A DNA stretch of 64,000 nt from Kitasatospora sp044457565 (GCF_044457565.1 NZ_JBITGZ010000012.1:62001-126000), one strand, 5' to 3'. Positions 45,150 through 53,911 are shown, counted from the stretch's first letter. Program-made: numbers and translations. Notes: generated by a model not told the origin, from the sequence alone.

Positions 45150-46145
45150 TTAGCCGACGCGCGCGCGCAGCCGGGCGGCCTCGTACAGCACGATGCCCGC
45201 CGCGACACCGGCGTTCAGCGACTCGGTGGCACCCGGCATCGGGATCCGCACCCGGATGTCACAGGTCTCCGAGACCAGGCGCGAGAGGCCCTTGCCCTCG
45301 CTGCCGGCCACGATGACGACCGGGCCGGTCAGCGCTTCCAGGTCGCCGATCTCCGCCTCGCCGTCGGCCGCCAGGCCGACGACCACCAGACCGGCCTTCT
45401 GGTACGTCTCCAGCGCGCGGGTCAGGTTGGTCGCTCGGGCGACGGGCAGCCGGGCCGCCGCGCCCGAGGAGGTCTTCCAGGCACCGGCGGTCATACCGGC
45501 CGCGCGGCGCTCGGGGATCACCACACCGTGGGCGCCGAAGGCGGCGGCGGAGCGGACCACGGCGCCGAGGTTACGGGAGTCGGTGACCCCGTCCAGCGCC
45601 ATCACCAGCGCGTCCTGGCCGAGGTCGGCGGCCGCGGCCAGCAGGTCGTCCGGGTGCGCGTACTCGTACGGCGGGACCTGGAGCACCAGGCCCTGGTGGT
45701 TGAGGCCACCCGTCATCTGGTCCAGCTGGGGCCGCGGGGCCTCCATCAGCGGGACGCCACGCTCGTTGGCGGCCTGGAAGGCCTCGCGGACGCGGTCGTC
45801 GGTGTCGATGAACTGCATGACGTACAGCGCGGTGGCCGGCACGCCGCCCTGGAGCGCCTCGACCACCGAGTTGCGGCCGACGACCAGCTCGGCCGCGCCG
45901 GCGCCGCCACGGCCGCCACGGCCGCCGCCACCGCTGCGGCGCATGCCGGCGCGGGCCTTGGCATCCCGCTCACGCTTGATCGCGGCGTTCGCCTGGCGCT
46001 GCTTGGGGTGCCCCTTGCGGGCCTCGCCGGGCGGGGTCGGGCCCTTGCCCTGCAGTGCCTTCCGGCTGTGGCCGCCGGTCCCGACACTCGCGCCCTTCTT
46101 CGATCCGGGGTTGCGTCGGTTCCTGCGTGCGCTGTTGCCGGCCAT
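45150..46145 (-). CDS. rlmB: 23S rRNA (guanosine-2251-2'-O)-methyltransferase RlmB
   Basis: The 331-residue SpoU/TrmH-class enzyme methylates the ribosomal P-loop of 23S rRNA. Residues 1-85 form a basic disordered N-terminus with Arg/Lys/Gly. The substrate-binding domain starts at AELVVGRNSVVEALQGGVPA. The deep-knot catalytic motifs are LDGVTDSRNLGAVVRSAAAFGAHGVV (motif 1), VIVAGSEGKGLSRLV (motif 2) and VRIPMPGATESLNAGVAAGIVLYEA (motif 3). The ATG at 46145 is where the family's basic N-terminus begins. It lies 122 bp downstream of cysS on the same strand, an arrangement conserved in actinobacteria. Confidence 0.95.
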   Translation of the reverse strand: MAGNSARRNRRNPGSKKGASVGTGGHSRKALQGKGPTPPGEARKGHPKQRQANAAIKRERDAKARAGMRRSGGGGRGGRGGAGAAELVVGRNSVVEALQGGVPATALYVMQFIDTDDRVREAFQAANERGVPLMEAPRPQLDQMTGGLNHQGLVLQVPPYEYAHPDDLLAAAADLGQDALVMALDGVTDSRNLGAVVRSAAAFGAHGVVIPERRAAGMTAGAWKTSSGAAARLPVARATNLTRALETYQKAGLVVVGLAADGEAEIGDLEALTGPVVIVAGSEGKGLSRLVSETCDIRVRIPMPGATESLNAGVAAGIVLYEAARLRARVG

Positions 46146-46216
46146 GGCTGTACTTCCCTGTCTGTCTCGCACGCCCGACGGCCGTTCCGTCCGAACATGC
46201 TCTGCGTCATGCGGGA

Positions 46217-46241
46217 GGGCCGTACCGGTCCGGTACGGCCC
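46217..46241. terminator. Hairpin in the cysS-rlmB gap
   Basis: GGGCCGTACCG and CGGTACGGCCC form an 11-bp perfect stem around GTC. It lies 27 nt after the cysS stop and may attenuate or stop read-through. Confidence 0.55.
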
Positions 46242-46267
46242 ACCCTCACCCCGACACTCGTGCGGGG

Positions 46268-47662
46268 TTACTGGTTGTTGATCGTCCAGCGCGAGCCGGA
46301 CGGGGTGTCCTCGATCGTCAGCCCGGCCAGGCCGAGCTGGTCACGGATGGCGTCCGCGGTGGCGAAGTCCTTGCGGGCCCGAGCCGCCTGGCGCTGCTCC
46401 AGCACCAGCCTGACCAGCGAGTCGACCACGCCGTGGAGGTCAGCGCCACGGTCGGTGCCGGCCCACTGCTCGTCGAGCGGGTCGAGACCCAGCACTCCGA
46501 GCATCGCACGGACCTCGGCCAGACGCGCTACCGCGTTCTCCTTGTCGTCCGCCGTCAGCGCGCTGTTGCCCTGCCGGACGGCGGTGTGCACGATGGCCAG
46601 CGCCTGCGGGACACCCAGGTCGTCGTCCATCGCCTCGGCGAAGGCGAGCGGCACCTCGGGCGCCGCGTCGACCGCGCCGCAGCGCTCGATGACCCGCTGG
46701 ATGAAGCCCTCGATCCGGGCGAAGCCGGTCTCGGCCTCGCGGATCGACTCCTCGCTGTACTCGATCATCGAGCGGTAGTGCGGGCCCGCCAGGTAGTAGC
46801 GGAGCACGATGGGCCGCCAGCGCTGGACCATCTCGGAGATCAGCACCGAGTTGCCGAGCGACTTGCTCATCTTCTCGCCGCTCATGGTGACCCAGGCGTT
46901 GTGCACCCAGAAGTTCGCGAAGTCATCGCCGAAGGCCTTGGACTGGGCGATCTCGTTCTCGTGGTGCGGGAAGATCAGGTCCAGCCCGCCGCCGTGGATG
47001 TCGAAGGCCCGGCCCAGGTACTTGTGCGCCATCGCCGAGCACTCCAGGTGCCAGCCGGGGCGGCCGCGGCCCCACGGGGTGTCCCAGCTGGGCTCACCCT
47101 CCTTGGCCCGCTTCCACATCGCGAAGTCGCGCGGGTCGCGCTTGCCGGTCTCGCCCGCGCTCTCCGGCTGCCGGAGGTTCTCCAACTCCTGGTTGGAGAG
47201 CGCCAGGTAGTCCGGGTAGGTGGTGACGGCGAAGTAGACGTTGCCCTCGGACTCGTAGGCGTGCCCCTTCGAGATGAGCGTCTGCATCATCTCGATCATC
47301 TCGGGGACGTGCCCGGTCGCCCGGGGCTCCACCGACGGCGGCAGGCAACCGAGCGCCGTGTAGCCGTCGTTGAAGGCCCGCTCGTTGGCGTACGCGATCT
47401 GCCACCACGGGGTGCCGAGCGTGCGCGCCTTGTCGATGACCTTGTCGTCGATGTCGGTGACGTTGCGGACGAAGGTGACGTCGTAGCCGCGGTAGCCGAA
47501 CCACCGACGCATGACGTCGAAGTTGAGGTTGGACCGGATGTGTCCGATGTGCGGGGCAGCCTGGACGGTCGCGCCACACAGGTACATCGAGACACAACCC
47601 GGTACAAGCGGGACGAAGTCGCGTACCTGGCGGGTGCTGGTGTCGTACAGGCGAAGGCTCAC
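46268..47662 (-). CDS. cysS: Cysteinyl-tRNA synthetase
   Basis: The 464-residue class I synthetase charges tRNA-Cys. The HIGH motif appears as PHIGHI (His 38, His 41), the KMSKS motif near residue 264 (GEKMSKSLGN), and the zinc ligands include Cys 29 in MYLCGATVQ and Cys near 210 in GWHLECSAMAHKYLG with the following HHENEIAQS. The start is taken as GTG at 47662, since the family N-terminus is MxLRLYDTSTRQ; upstream residues up to 47716 have no support. TACGCT ends 7 nt before it, predicting a leaderless mRNA. It is distinct from mshC, the related mycothiol ligase. Confidence 0.97.
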   Translation of the reverse strand: MSLRLYDTSTRQVRDFVPLVPGCVSMYLCGATVQAAPHIGHIRSNLNFDVMRRWFGYRGYDVTFVRNVTDIDDKVIDKARTLGTPWWQIAYANERAFNDGYTALGCLPPSVEPRATGHVPEMIEMMQTLISKGHAYESEGNVYFAVTTYPDYLALSNQELENLRQPESAGETGKRDPRDFAMWKRAKEGEPSWDTPWGRGRPGWHLECSAMAHKYLGRAFDIHGGGLDLIFPHHENEIAQSKAFGDDFANFWVHNAWVTMSGEKMSKSLGNSVLISEMVQRWRPIVLRYYLAGPHYRSMIEYSEESIREAETGFARIEGFIQRVIERCGAVDAAPEVPLAFAEAMDDDLGVPQALAIVHTAVRQGNSALTADDKENAVARLAEVRAMLGVLGLDPLDEQWAGTDRGADLHGVVDSLVRLVLEQRQAARARKDFATADAIRDQLGLAGLTIEDTPSGSRWTINNQ

Positions 47663-47669
47663 AGCGTCA

Positions 47670-47675
47670 AGCGTA
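47670..47675 (-). promoter_or_regulatory. cysS -10 box, leaderless arrangement
   Basis: TACGCT on the minus strand ends 7 nt before the GTG start. Confidence 0.45.
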
Positions 47676-47851
47676 GTGGGCACAGGGGGGTGCCCCGCGA
47701 CATTCTCGAATGTCAATACCGCCGCGGGGCCGTTACATATGTGTGGCCTAGCGGAGGGAGGTCCTCCGCGTGGAGCCGGTCACCGCCGTTCAGCCCTGGT
47801 CGGAGCGGCCGTGCACCGCTCGGAGCGGCCGTGCTGTGCCCGGCGCGCCGC

Positions 47852-48247
47852 TCAGAGGTTGCCGACCACCTTCCGCGGGGTGAGCCGGCACACCACCCGT
47901 ACGTCGTCCGGGCCGTCGAAGCCGTACGTCTTCTCGCCCCGGTACTTGTGCGCGAGCTCGTCGATCAGCTCCCGGCCGCCCTCCCTGGTAAAGGTCACCT
48001 CGCCCCGGACCTCCGCGTAGGAGTAAGGGCTGTCCGGCGGGTTGACCACCAGGGAGACCCGCGGGTCCTTGACCATGTTCAGGTGCTTGCGCCGGCCCTC
48101 GACGGTGGAGAACAGGATGTCGTCACCGTCCCGCTTCACCCAGACCACGGAGGCCTGTGGGCTGCCGTCGGGCTGCACGGTGGCGACGACGGCGAAGCTC
48201 TTGCCGTCGATCAGGGCCTTCGCCCGGTCGGACAGTTGCGCGGCCAT
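47852..48247 (-). CDS. PPOX-class F420-dependent oxidoreductase
   Basis: The 131-residue protein has the split-barrel flavin/F420-binding fold: FAVVATVQPDGSPQASVVWVKRDGDDILFSTVEGRRKHLNMVKDPRVSLVV. The GRRKHLNM segment and the short length fit the actinobacterial TIGR03618-type group, which uses F420 rather than FMN. The C-terminal VRVVCRLTPRKVVG is also typical. Substrate unknown. The ATG at 48247 follows GAGGTG. It is transcribed away from ispF with a gap that contains tandem repeats. Confidence 0.88.
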   Translation of the reverse strand: MAAQLSDRAKALIDGKSFAVVATVQPDGSPQASVVWVKRDGDDILFSTVEGRRKHLNMVKDPRVSLVVNPPDSPYSYAEVRGEVTFTREGGRELIDELAHKYRGEKTYGFDGPDDVRVVCRLTPRKVVGNL

Positions 48248-48429
48248 GGGCACCTCGTCTCGTTCGCTCGTCGCGTGGGGAGTACCGGGTGCCGGCCGGG
48301 GACCGGCTGCCCGCGCCCACGGTAACGACCACTCCCCGTGCCGACGGAGCTGAACACGCGTCAGCCGGGAGATATTCCCCGGCGGGCCGGATGTCACCCC
48401 CGCCGGACCCATGCGGCCCGGTCCGACCC

Positions 48430-48483
48430 CGGAGCCCCGAGTCCGGAATCCGGCACCCGGCACCCGGCACCCGGAGCCCCGAG
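48430..48483. repeat. CGGCACC heptamer array flanked by 12-bp direct repeats
   Basis: CGGCACC occurs three times in tandem (48451-48471). CGGAGCCCCGAG occurs at 48430-48441 and 48472-48483, flanking it. The array ends 1 bp before the ispF stop codon. Confidence 0.8.
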
Positions 48484-49029
48484 CTACTGCGCGGTGCGGC
48501 GGGTCTCGTAGACCAGCGCGGTGGCGATCGCGGCGAGGCCCTCGGCCCGGCCGGTGAGGCCCAGACCGTCGGTGGTGGTGCCCGACACCGACACCGGCGC
48601 ACCGGCGGCCGCCGACAGCGCCGCCTGCGCCTCGGCCCGGCGCTTGCCGACCTTCGGGCGGACGCCGATCACCTGCACCGAGACGTTCCCGATCTCGAAG
48701 CCGGCCGCGCGTACGATCCGCGCCGCCTCGCCGAGCAGCTTCACACCGGAGGCGCCGGACCACTCGGGGCGGTCGGTGCCGAAGTGCGCACCCAGGTCGC
48801 CGACCCCGGCGGCCGCGAAGAGCGCGTCACAGGCCGCGTGCGCGGCCACGTCACCGTCGGAGTGCCCGGCCAGGCCGAACTCCGAGTCGGCCCACTCCAG
48901 ACCGGCCACCCAGAGCGGGCGGCCCGGCTCGAACGCGTGCACGTCGGTGCCGATGCCGACGCGCGGGATCACCGGGGCCACGGGGGCCGCGGCAGTCGCG
49001 GGGGGCGGGTTCAGCGGGTCAGAAGCCAT
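48484..49029 (-). CDS. ispF: 2-C-methyl-D-erythritol 2,4-cyclodiphosphate synthase
   Basis: The 181-residue enzyme makes the cyclic diphosphate in the MEP isoprenoid pathway. VGIGTDVHAFEPGRPLWVAGLEW carries the metal site (DVH) and GLAGHSDGDVAAHAACDALFAAAGVGDLGAHFG is the family signature. SVQVIGVRPKVGKRR and SGTTTDGLGLTGRAEGLAAIA complete it. A 20-residue Ala/Pro extension precedes the domain. The ATG at 49029 overlaps the end of ispD by 11 bp, so the two are translationally coupled. Its products feed prenyl diphosphates that the encapsulin-associated synthase 16 kb away could use. Confidence 0.96.
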   Translation of the reverse strand: MASDPLNPPPATAAAPVAPVIPRVGIGTDVHAFEPGRPLWVAGLEWADSEFGLAGHSDGDVAAHAACDALFAAAGVGDLGAHFGTDRPEWSGASGVKLLGEAARIVRAAGFEIGNVSVQVIGVRPKVGKRRAEAQAALSAAAGAPVSVSGTTTDGLGLTGRAEGLAAIATALVYETRRTAQ

Positions 49030-49783
49030 CGGAGGCCCTCCGGCGGGCGAGTACGGCCTCGGCGAGTACGAGGTCCAGCGGACGGGTCACCTTGAACGCC
49101 TCCTCGTGGCCGGGCACCACGAACACCTGACCGCCGAAGCGCTCGACCAGGCCGGCGTCGTCGGTGACCGGCGGCAGTGCGCCACCGGCAGCGCCCCCGC
49201 TCTCCTCGGCCAGCGCCTTGGCGTGCACCTCGTGCAGGGTCCGGCGGCGGAATCCCTGCGGGGTCTGCACCGCGCGCAGGGTCGCCCGGTCGGGCGTGTC
49301 CAACACCGGCTCGGGCGCCCCGGCGGCCTGCGGCTCGACCCGCTTGACGGTGTCGGCCAGCGGAACCGCCGGGACCACGGCCTCGGCCCCGGCCCGGACG
49401 GCCGCCGCGACGGCGTCCACCACCTCGACCGGGACGAGCGGCCGCGCCGCGTCGTGCACCAGAACGATCTCCACGTCCTGCGGGATCGCCGCCAACCCCA
49501 GCCGCACCGACTCCTGGCGGGTCGCGCCGCCGGCCACCACTCGGACGTCCTTGCCGTCCAGACCGTGACTGTCGAGCAGCGCCGTGACCTCGGCCACACC
49601 CTCGGGCGGAGCCGCCACCACCACCAGGCCCACCGCCCGGCTGCGCGCCAGCGCCCGCACGGCGTGCACCAGCAGCGGGACCCCGCCGAGTTCCCGCAGG
49701 GCCTTCGGGGCGCCGGGCCCCAAGCGCTCGCCACGCCCGGCGGCGGGCACCACTGCTGCTGCGACTGCTCCTGCGGCGTTCAG
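49019..49783 (-). CDS. ispD: 2-C-methyl-D-erythritol 4-phosphate cytidylyltransferase
   Basis: The enzyme makes CDP-methylerythritol in the MEP pathway. VPAAGRGERLGPGAPKALRELGGVPLL is the CTP-binding motif. VLVHDAARPLV is the second signature, and ADTVKRVEP and RAVQTPQGFRR follow. The nearest ATG/GTG start is GTG at 49753 (244 residues), but it has no well-placed ribosome-binding site and leaves almost nothing before the catalytic motif. A CTG codon at 49783 has AAGGAG six bases upstream and adds a 10-residue N-terminus (LNAAGAVAAA) like that of the family, so I take CTG as the start, with caution. It overlaps ispF by 11 bp and follows carD. Confidence 0.88.
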   Translation of the reverse strand: MNAAGAVAAAVVPAAGRGERLGPGAPKALRELGGVPLLVHAVRALARSRAVGLVVVAAPPEGVAEVTALLDSHGLDGKDVRVVAGGATRQESVRLGLAAIPQDVEIVLVHDAARPLVPVEVVDAVAAAVRAGAEAVVPAVPLADTVKRVEPQAAGAPEPVLDTPDRATLRAVQTPQGFRRRTLHEVHAKALAEESGGAAGGALPPVTDDAGLVERFGGQVFVVPGHEEAFKVTRPLDLVLAEAVLARRRASDGF

Positions 49784-49880
49784 GTTTCACTCCTTCGGCG
49801 AAGTGGGTATGGCCATGGCGTGCCCGACGGGCGCCGCGGACCCCTTTCAGAGCCGCGCGGCGGCGGACACGCCTCAGCGC

Positions 49881-49905
49881 CCGAGGTGCCACTGCACCAC
49901 CTCGG
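49881..49905. terminator. Hairpin between carD and ispD
   Basis: CCGAGGTG and CACCTCGG pair around a 9-nt loop, 59 bp after the carD stop. Confidence 0.5.
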
Positions 49906-49963
49906 GTGACATGCACCCTGAGCGGCGCGCCGGCATTCGGGCGCTGGTGAGCGGGAGAACGAA

Positions 49964-50446
49964 CTACGAGGCGAGGACCTCGTCGAGCAGCGTCTCCGCC
50001 TTGTCCTCGTTGGTGTTCTCGGCGAGCGCGAGCTCGCTGACCAGGATCTGGCGCGCCTTGGCGAGCATGCGCTTCTCGCCGGCCGACAGACCGCGCTCAC
50101 GCTCGCGACGCCAAAGGTCGCGCACAACCTCGGCGACCTTGATAACGTCGCCCGAGGCGAGCTTTTCGAGGTTTGCCTTGTAGCGGCGGGACCAGTTGGT
50201 CGGCTCTTCGGTGTACGGTGCGCGAAGCACCTCGAAGACCCGGTCCAGACCCTCCTGGCCGACTACGTCGCGCACGCCGACGAACTCCGCGTTCTCGGCG
50301 GGCACACGCAGCGTCAGGTCTCCCTGCTGCACCTTGAGCACCAGGTAGGTCTTGTCCACACCTTTGATCTGGCGAATTTCGATGGCCTCGATCAGCGCGG
50401 CCCCGTGATGGGGGTAGACCACCGTGTCGCCAACCTTGAACGTCAT
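49964..50446 (-). CDS. carD: CarD/CdnL-family RNA polymerase-binding regulator
   Basis: The 160-residue protein binds the RNA polymerase beta subunit and stabilises open complexes at vegetative promoters. The N-terminal Tudor-like interaction domain is MTFKVGDTVVYPHHGAALIEAIEIRQI. The C-terminal helical DNA-binding domain is NWSRRYKANLEKLASGDVIKVAEVVRDLWRRERERGLSAGE, including the conserved Trp that contacts the promoter fork. The ATG at 50446 follows GAAGGGGTC. TATTCT lies about 28 nt upstream of the start. It precedes ispD-ispF on the same strand, the usual order in actinobacteria. Confidence 0.96.
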   Translation of the reverse strand: MTFKVGDTVVYPHHGAALIEAIEIRQIKGVDKTYLVLKVQQGDLTLRVPAENAEFVGVRDVVGQEGLDRVFEVLRAPYTEEPTNWSRRYKANLEKLASGDVIKVAEVVRDLWRRERERGLSAGEKRMLAKARQILVSELALAENTNEDKAETLLDEVLAS

Positions 50447-50473
50447 GTGACAGGACCCCTTCCGTGGCTTTCC

Positions 50474-50502
50474 AGAATAACACGCTTTTCGGCGCACTCG
50501 AA
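50474..50502 (-). promoter_or_regulatory. carD promoter
   Basis: On the minus strand TATTCT (50479-50474) is a good -10 box; TTCGAG 17 bp upstream is a weak -35. The predicted leader of about 20 nt contains the GAAGGGG ribosome-binding site. Confidence 0.5.
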
Positions 50503-51005
50503 GGGCGTTTTCGCAGGTCAGGGCGGGTCTCGGGGCTTGACAATCACCCCCATGACGTGCTGCGACCGATGTTCGAGGTGAGCTTCTCGCAGGTGGGAGG
50601 CGGTTCCGGTGTCCGGCGAAACCCGCGGCAACACTCCCGAAACCATGATTGGATCTTGACTTCTGGCCCTTTATCGAGTCGTTTCCCAATCGTGATCTGA
50701 TCTTGTTCCGGTGCGGCAGCCCCGGCCACCGGCCGGTTCGTGCCCGGCCTGCACACCCGTACGGCGCATCCACCCGGCGTCGGGGGGCGTGCGATCCGGC
50801 GTCGCACTGCCACCGGACAGCCCACGCTCCGGCACCCGCGCGAGCACTCGCGCCGGCCTTGCGCCGTACCCGCTCCGGCGGCGCCGGCAGGCCCCTCCGG
50901 CGGCACTCGCCCTGCGACACGGACCCACCCCGTGAGAGCCGGATAAGTGCGGTCGGTAATCTGAGCCCTGACCACCCGACACGTGACCTAGGAGAAGCCG
51001 CCGCC
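50503..51005. other. Divergent region between carD and the lipoprotein gene
   Basis: No gene is supported. TTGACA (50537-50542) and TTGACT (50656-50661) occur on the plus strand without clear -10 partners. TAATCT at 50957-50962 is a candidate -10 for the lipoprotein gene. The stretch 50635-50705 is AT-richer than its surroundings. Confidence 0.35.
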
Positions 51006-51692
51006 GTGAGCCGCAGCCTTCGACGCGGCAGCATCGCCGCCATCGCCGCCCTCGCCATTGCCTCGCTGTCCGCCTGCGCGGCCGGCAACTCCGCGGAGAC
51101 CCTGGAGGTCAAGCCGGACACCGCCTCGGCGACCGTCGGCAACGACCTCCGGCTGAACAACATCGTGGTGGTGACCGGGGACGAGTCCTCGGGCAAGCAC
51201 ACCGGCCCCGCGAACCTCACGGTGAACATCAGCAACACCGGCGCCCTCCCGGCGATCCTGCAGTCCGTCACCGTGGACGCGGGCACCGCGACCTTCGCCG
51301 ACGCCTCCGGCGCTCCGACCGCCTCGATCGTCATCCCGCCGAACGGCGCGGTCGCGATCGGCGGTGCGGGCAACCCCACCGCGCGGATCGCGTCGGCGAC
51401 CCTCGAGGTCGGCGGCTTCGTGCCGACCACCTTCGCCTTCGACAGCGGCGCCAAGGCCGAGGCCGACGCCAACGTCTACCCGAACAAGGGCTACTTCGCC
51501 GGCTACGGCCCGGCCGGTGCCGCGCGCCCGGCCACCCCGGCCACGCCCGCCTCGCCGGCCGCCGCGACCCCGGCGGTTCCGGCCGCTCCGACCGGCCCGG
51601 CGGCTCCGGGTGCCACCACGGCCCCGGCCACGGCCCCCGCCGCGGGCGCTGCCACCGCCGCGGCGACCAGCACCACCGCCGCGGGGCACTGA
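51006..51692 (+). CDS. Lipoprotein with Ala/Pro/Thr-rich C-terminus
   Basis: The 228-residue protein has a lipoprotein signal: a basic start, AAIAALAIASLSA, then the lipobox LSAC with Cys at residue 24. The mature part (about residues 30-160) is beta-rich (LRLNNIVVVTGDESSGKHTGPANLTVNISNTG), similar in style to copper-chaperone or immunoglobulin-like domains but without a clear metal motif. The last 60 residues are Ala/Pro/Thr low complexity. GTG at 51006 follows AGGAG. It is convergent with phoP and shares a terminator with it. Similar lipoproteins sit at this locus in streptomycetes; the role is unknown. Confidence 0.82.
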   Translation: MSRSLRRGSIAAIAALAIASLSACAAGNSAETLEVKPDTASATVGNDLRLNNIVVVTGDESSGKHTGPANLTVNISNTGALPAILQSVTVDAGTATFADASGAPTASIVIPPNGAVAIGGAGNPTARIASATLEVGGFVPTTFAFDSGAKAEADANVYPNKGYFAGYGPAGAARPATPATPASPAAATPAVPAAPTGPAAPGATTAPATAPAAGAATAAATSTTAAGH

Positions 51693-51701
51693 GCAACGCG
51701 A

Positions 51702-51746
51702 AAGGCCCCTCCCCGCAGCCGTCGACCGGCGGCGGGGAGGGGCCTT
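51702..51746. terminator. Bidirectional terminator between lipoprotein and phoP genes
   Basis: Fifteen-base perfect arms AAGGCCCCTCCCCGC and complement (51702-51716, 51732-51746) enclose a 15-nt loop and end in TT. Confidence 0.8.
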
Positions 51747-51917
51747 CGCCAGGCCCGGGGCGTGAACGGGTCAGCGAGCTTCGCGGGCGGCGAGCTTCGC
51801 GGCGGCAGGCTCCGCATGCGGCGGGTGACGGGGGCCGTGGGTGGCCTCCCGTCGCCCGCCGCCGCGGCTCACAACTCGCTACGGCTCGTCTCCATGGCGC
51901 GTCTTCACCGCGCCTCT

Positions 51918-52613
51918 CTACGGCTCGAACTTGTAGCCGAGGCCACGCACCGTCACCAGGTAGCGCGGCGCGCCCGGGTCCGGCTCGATCTTGGCGCGCA
52001 GCCGCTTGACGTGCACGTCCAGGGTCTTGGTGTCGCCGACGTAGTCCGCGCCCCAGACCCGGTCGATCAGCTGCATCCGGGTGAGCACCCGGCCCGCGTT
52101 GCGCAGCAGCATCTCCAGCAGGTCGAACTCCTTGAGCGGCAGGTCGACCTTGCCGCCGTCCACCGTCACCACGTGCCGGTCCACGTCCATCCGGACCGGG
52201 CCGGCCTCCAGCGCGCCGGGGCCGCCGCCGTCCGTGCCCGTGCCGTCCGCCTCACCACGGCGGCGCAGCACCGCGCGGATCCGGGCGACCAGCTCCCGGG
52301 TGGAGTACGGCTTGGTGACGTAGTCGTCCGCACCTATCTCCAGGCCGACGACCTTGTCGATCTCGCTGTCCTTGGCCGTCACCATGATCACCGGCACGTT
52401 GGAGCGCACCCGCAGCTGGCGGCAGACCTCGGTGCCGGGCAGGCCCGGGAGCATCAGGTCGAGCAGGACGAGGTCAGCGCCATTGCGTTCGAACTGCTCC
52501 AGCGCGTCGGGGCCGGTGGCGGCGATGGCCACCTCGAAGCCCTCCTTGCGGAGCATGTACGAGAGAGCGTCGCTGAACGACTCCTCGTCCTCGACCACCA
52601 GTACTCGGGTCAC
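51918..52613 (-). CDS. phoP: Phosphate-response regulator PhoP
   Basis: The 231-residue OmpR-family regulator controls phosphate starvation genes and, in streptomycetes, antibiotic production. The receiver domain starts TRVLVVEDEESFSDAL, with the phosphorylated Asp at residue 52 in VLLDLMLPG and the Lys in VTKPYS. A Gly/Thr-rich linker (about 125-145) precedes the winged-helix domain (LKEFDLLEMLLRNAGRVLTRMQLIDRVWG; DVHVKRLRAKIE). GTG at 52613 overlaps the phoR stop codon (GTGA), so translation is coupled. It is the second gene of the phoR-phoP operon. Confidence 0.97.
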   Translation of the reverse strand: MTRVLVVEDEESFSDALSYMLRKEGFEVAIAATGPDALEQFERNGADLVLLDLMLPGLPGTEVCRQLRVRSNVPVIMVTAKDSEIDKVVGLEIGADDYVTKPYSTRELVARIRAVLRRRGEADGTGTDGGGPGALEAGPVRMDVDRHVVTVDGGKVDLPLKEFDLLEMLLRNAGRVLTRMQLIDRVWGADYVGDTKTLDVHVKRLRAKIEPDPGAPRYLVTVRGLGYKFEP

Positions 52614-53899
52614 TTTCGGGCCTCCGGGGCAAGCAGGGGTGTTGTGATTGACGTGGGTTGCTCGGACCGCTCGCCGCTGAGCGGCCGGTCCGTGGGGGCC
52701 TGCCCGGCGGGCAGCCGTACGGTGAAGGTCGAGCCCTGGCCCTCGACGCTCCACACCGAGACGGTGCCGCCGTGTGAGGCGGCCACGTGCTTGACGATGG
52801 AGAGGCCGAGGCCGGTGCCTCCGGTGAGGCGGGAGCGGGCCGGGTCCACCCGGTAGAAGCGTTCGAAGACCCGCTCGCGGTCCTTCTCCGAGATGCCGAT
52901 GCCCTGGTCCGTCACCGAGATCTCGATCAGTTCGCCGTCCGCCTCGCCGAGCACGGCGGCGCTGGAGATCCGCCGGGTCGCGATGGCGACCCTGGTCCGC
53001 GGCGGACTGTAGTTGACCGCGTTCTCCACCAGGTTGCCGAGCGCGGCGGCCAGCTGGCCACGGTTGCCGTGCAGGTAGAGGCCGACGGTACCGCCCGCCG
53101 CGATGTGGATCTGCTTCGCGGCGGCCGGCTGACGGCAGCGGTCGATGGCCTCGGCGATCAGCTCGTCCACCGCGACGGGTTCCGGGTCGATCATCAGACG
53201 GTCGTCCTGGACCCGCGACAGGTCGATGATCTCCTGCACCAGGCTGGCCAGCCTGGTCGCCTCGATCTGCATCCGGCCGGCGAAACGCTGCACGGCCTCG
53301 GGGTCGTCCGCCGCGTCGGCGACCGCCTCCGAGAGCAGCGACAGCGCGCCGACCGGGGTCTTGAGCTCATGACTGACGTTCGCGACGAAGTCGCGGCGCA
53401 CCGCCTCGACCCTGCGGCGCTCGGTGAGGTCCTCGACCAGCACCAGCACCAGCCTGGAACCCAGGGGCGCCACCCGGACGGAGACGGCCAGCGGCTCGGC
53501 CGCGCGGGCGGCGCCCGGACGGGGCACCTCCAGCTCGACCTGGCGGATCTCGCCGTCCCTGCGGGTCGCCCGGGCCAGCGCGAGCATCTGGTCGACGGCC
53601 ATCGCGCCGCCCCTGACCAGGCCCATCGCGTAGGCGGCGGAACTGGCCTTGACGACCTCGTCACCGTCGCCGAGCACGATGGCGCACGAGCGCAGCACCG
53701 AGAGCACGGTGTCCACGCCCGGCGGCAGGGTCGGCTCCAGCGCGGTGCCGCTCCCCCCGGCGGGGTTCTTCGTGCCGCTCGTACTGCGCCTGTCCCGGGC
53801 CTGTTCGCGCTCGCTCCAGCGGAAGGCGATGGCAGCCGTGAGGCCGACGCCGAGCCCGGCTATGGCGCAGGCAGCGGCGGCGGCCACATTCACGTCCAT
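52610..53899 (-). CDS. phoR: Phosphate sensor histidine kinase PhoR
   Basis: The 429-residue membrane kinase has one clear N-terminal helix (VAAAAACAIAGLGVGLTAAIAF), a PAS-like region (residues 75-160), and a HisKA domain with the phosphorylated His 177 in FVANVSHELKTPVGAL. The HATPase domain includes NLVENAVNYSPP (N box), DQGIGISEKD (G1), FERFYRVD (F box) and GTGLGLSIVKHV (G2). ATG at 53899 is chosen because TACGCT ends 6 nt before it, a leaderless arrangement. The divergent phoU and a PHO box in the shared region match the known streptomycete locus. Confidence 0.97.
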   Translation of the reverse strand: MDVNVAAAAACAIAGLGVGLTAAIAFRWSEREQARDRRSTSGTKNPAGGSGTALEPTLPPGVDTVLSVLRSCAIVLGDGDEVVKASSAAYAMGLVRGGAMAVDQMLALARATRRDGEIRQVELEVPRPGAARAAEPLAVSVRVAPLGSRLVLVLVEDLTERRRVEAVRRDFVANVSHELKTPVGALSLLSEAVADAADDPEAVQRFAGRMQIEATRLASLVQEIIDLSRVQDDRLMIDPEPVAVDELIAEAIDRCRQPAAAKQIHIAAGGTVGLYLHGNRGQLAAALGNLVENAVNYSPPRTRVAIATRRISSAAVLGEADGELIEISVTDQGIGISEKDRERVFERFYRVDPARSRLTGGTGLGLSIVKHVAASHGGTVSVWSVEGQGSTFTVRLPAGQAPTDRPLSGERSEQPTSITTPLLAPEARK

Positions 53900-53905
53900 G
53901 TGGCC

Positions 53906-53911
53906 AGCGTA
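53906..53911 (-). promoter_or_regulatory. phoRP -10 box, leaderless arrangement
   Basis: TACGCT on the minus strand ends 6 nt before the phoR ATG. Confidence 0.5.

Noticed and set aside
44835..46778. 647-codon plus-strand frame across rlmB and cysS
   Set aside because: It runs opposite two well-identified genes and shows no domain or start signal.
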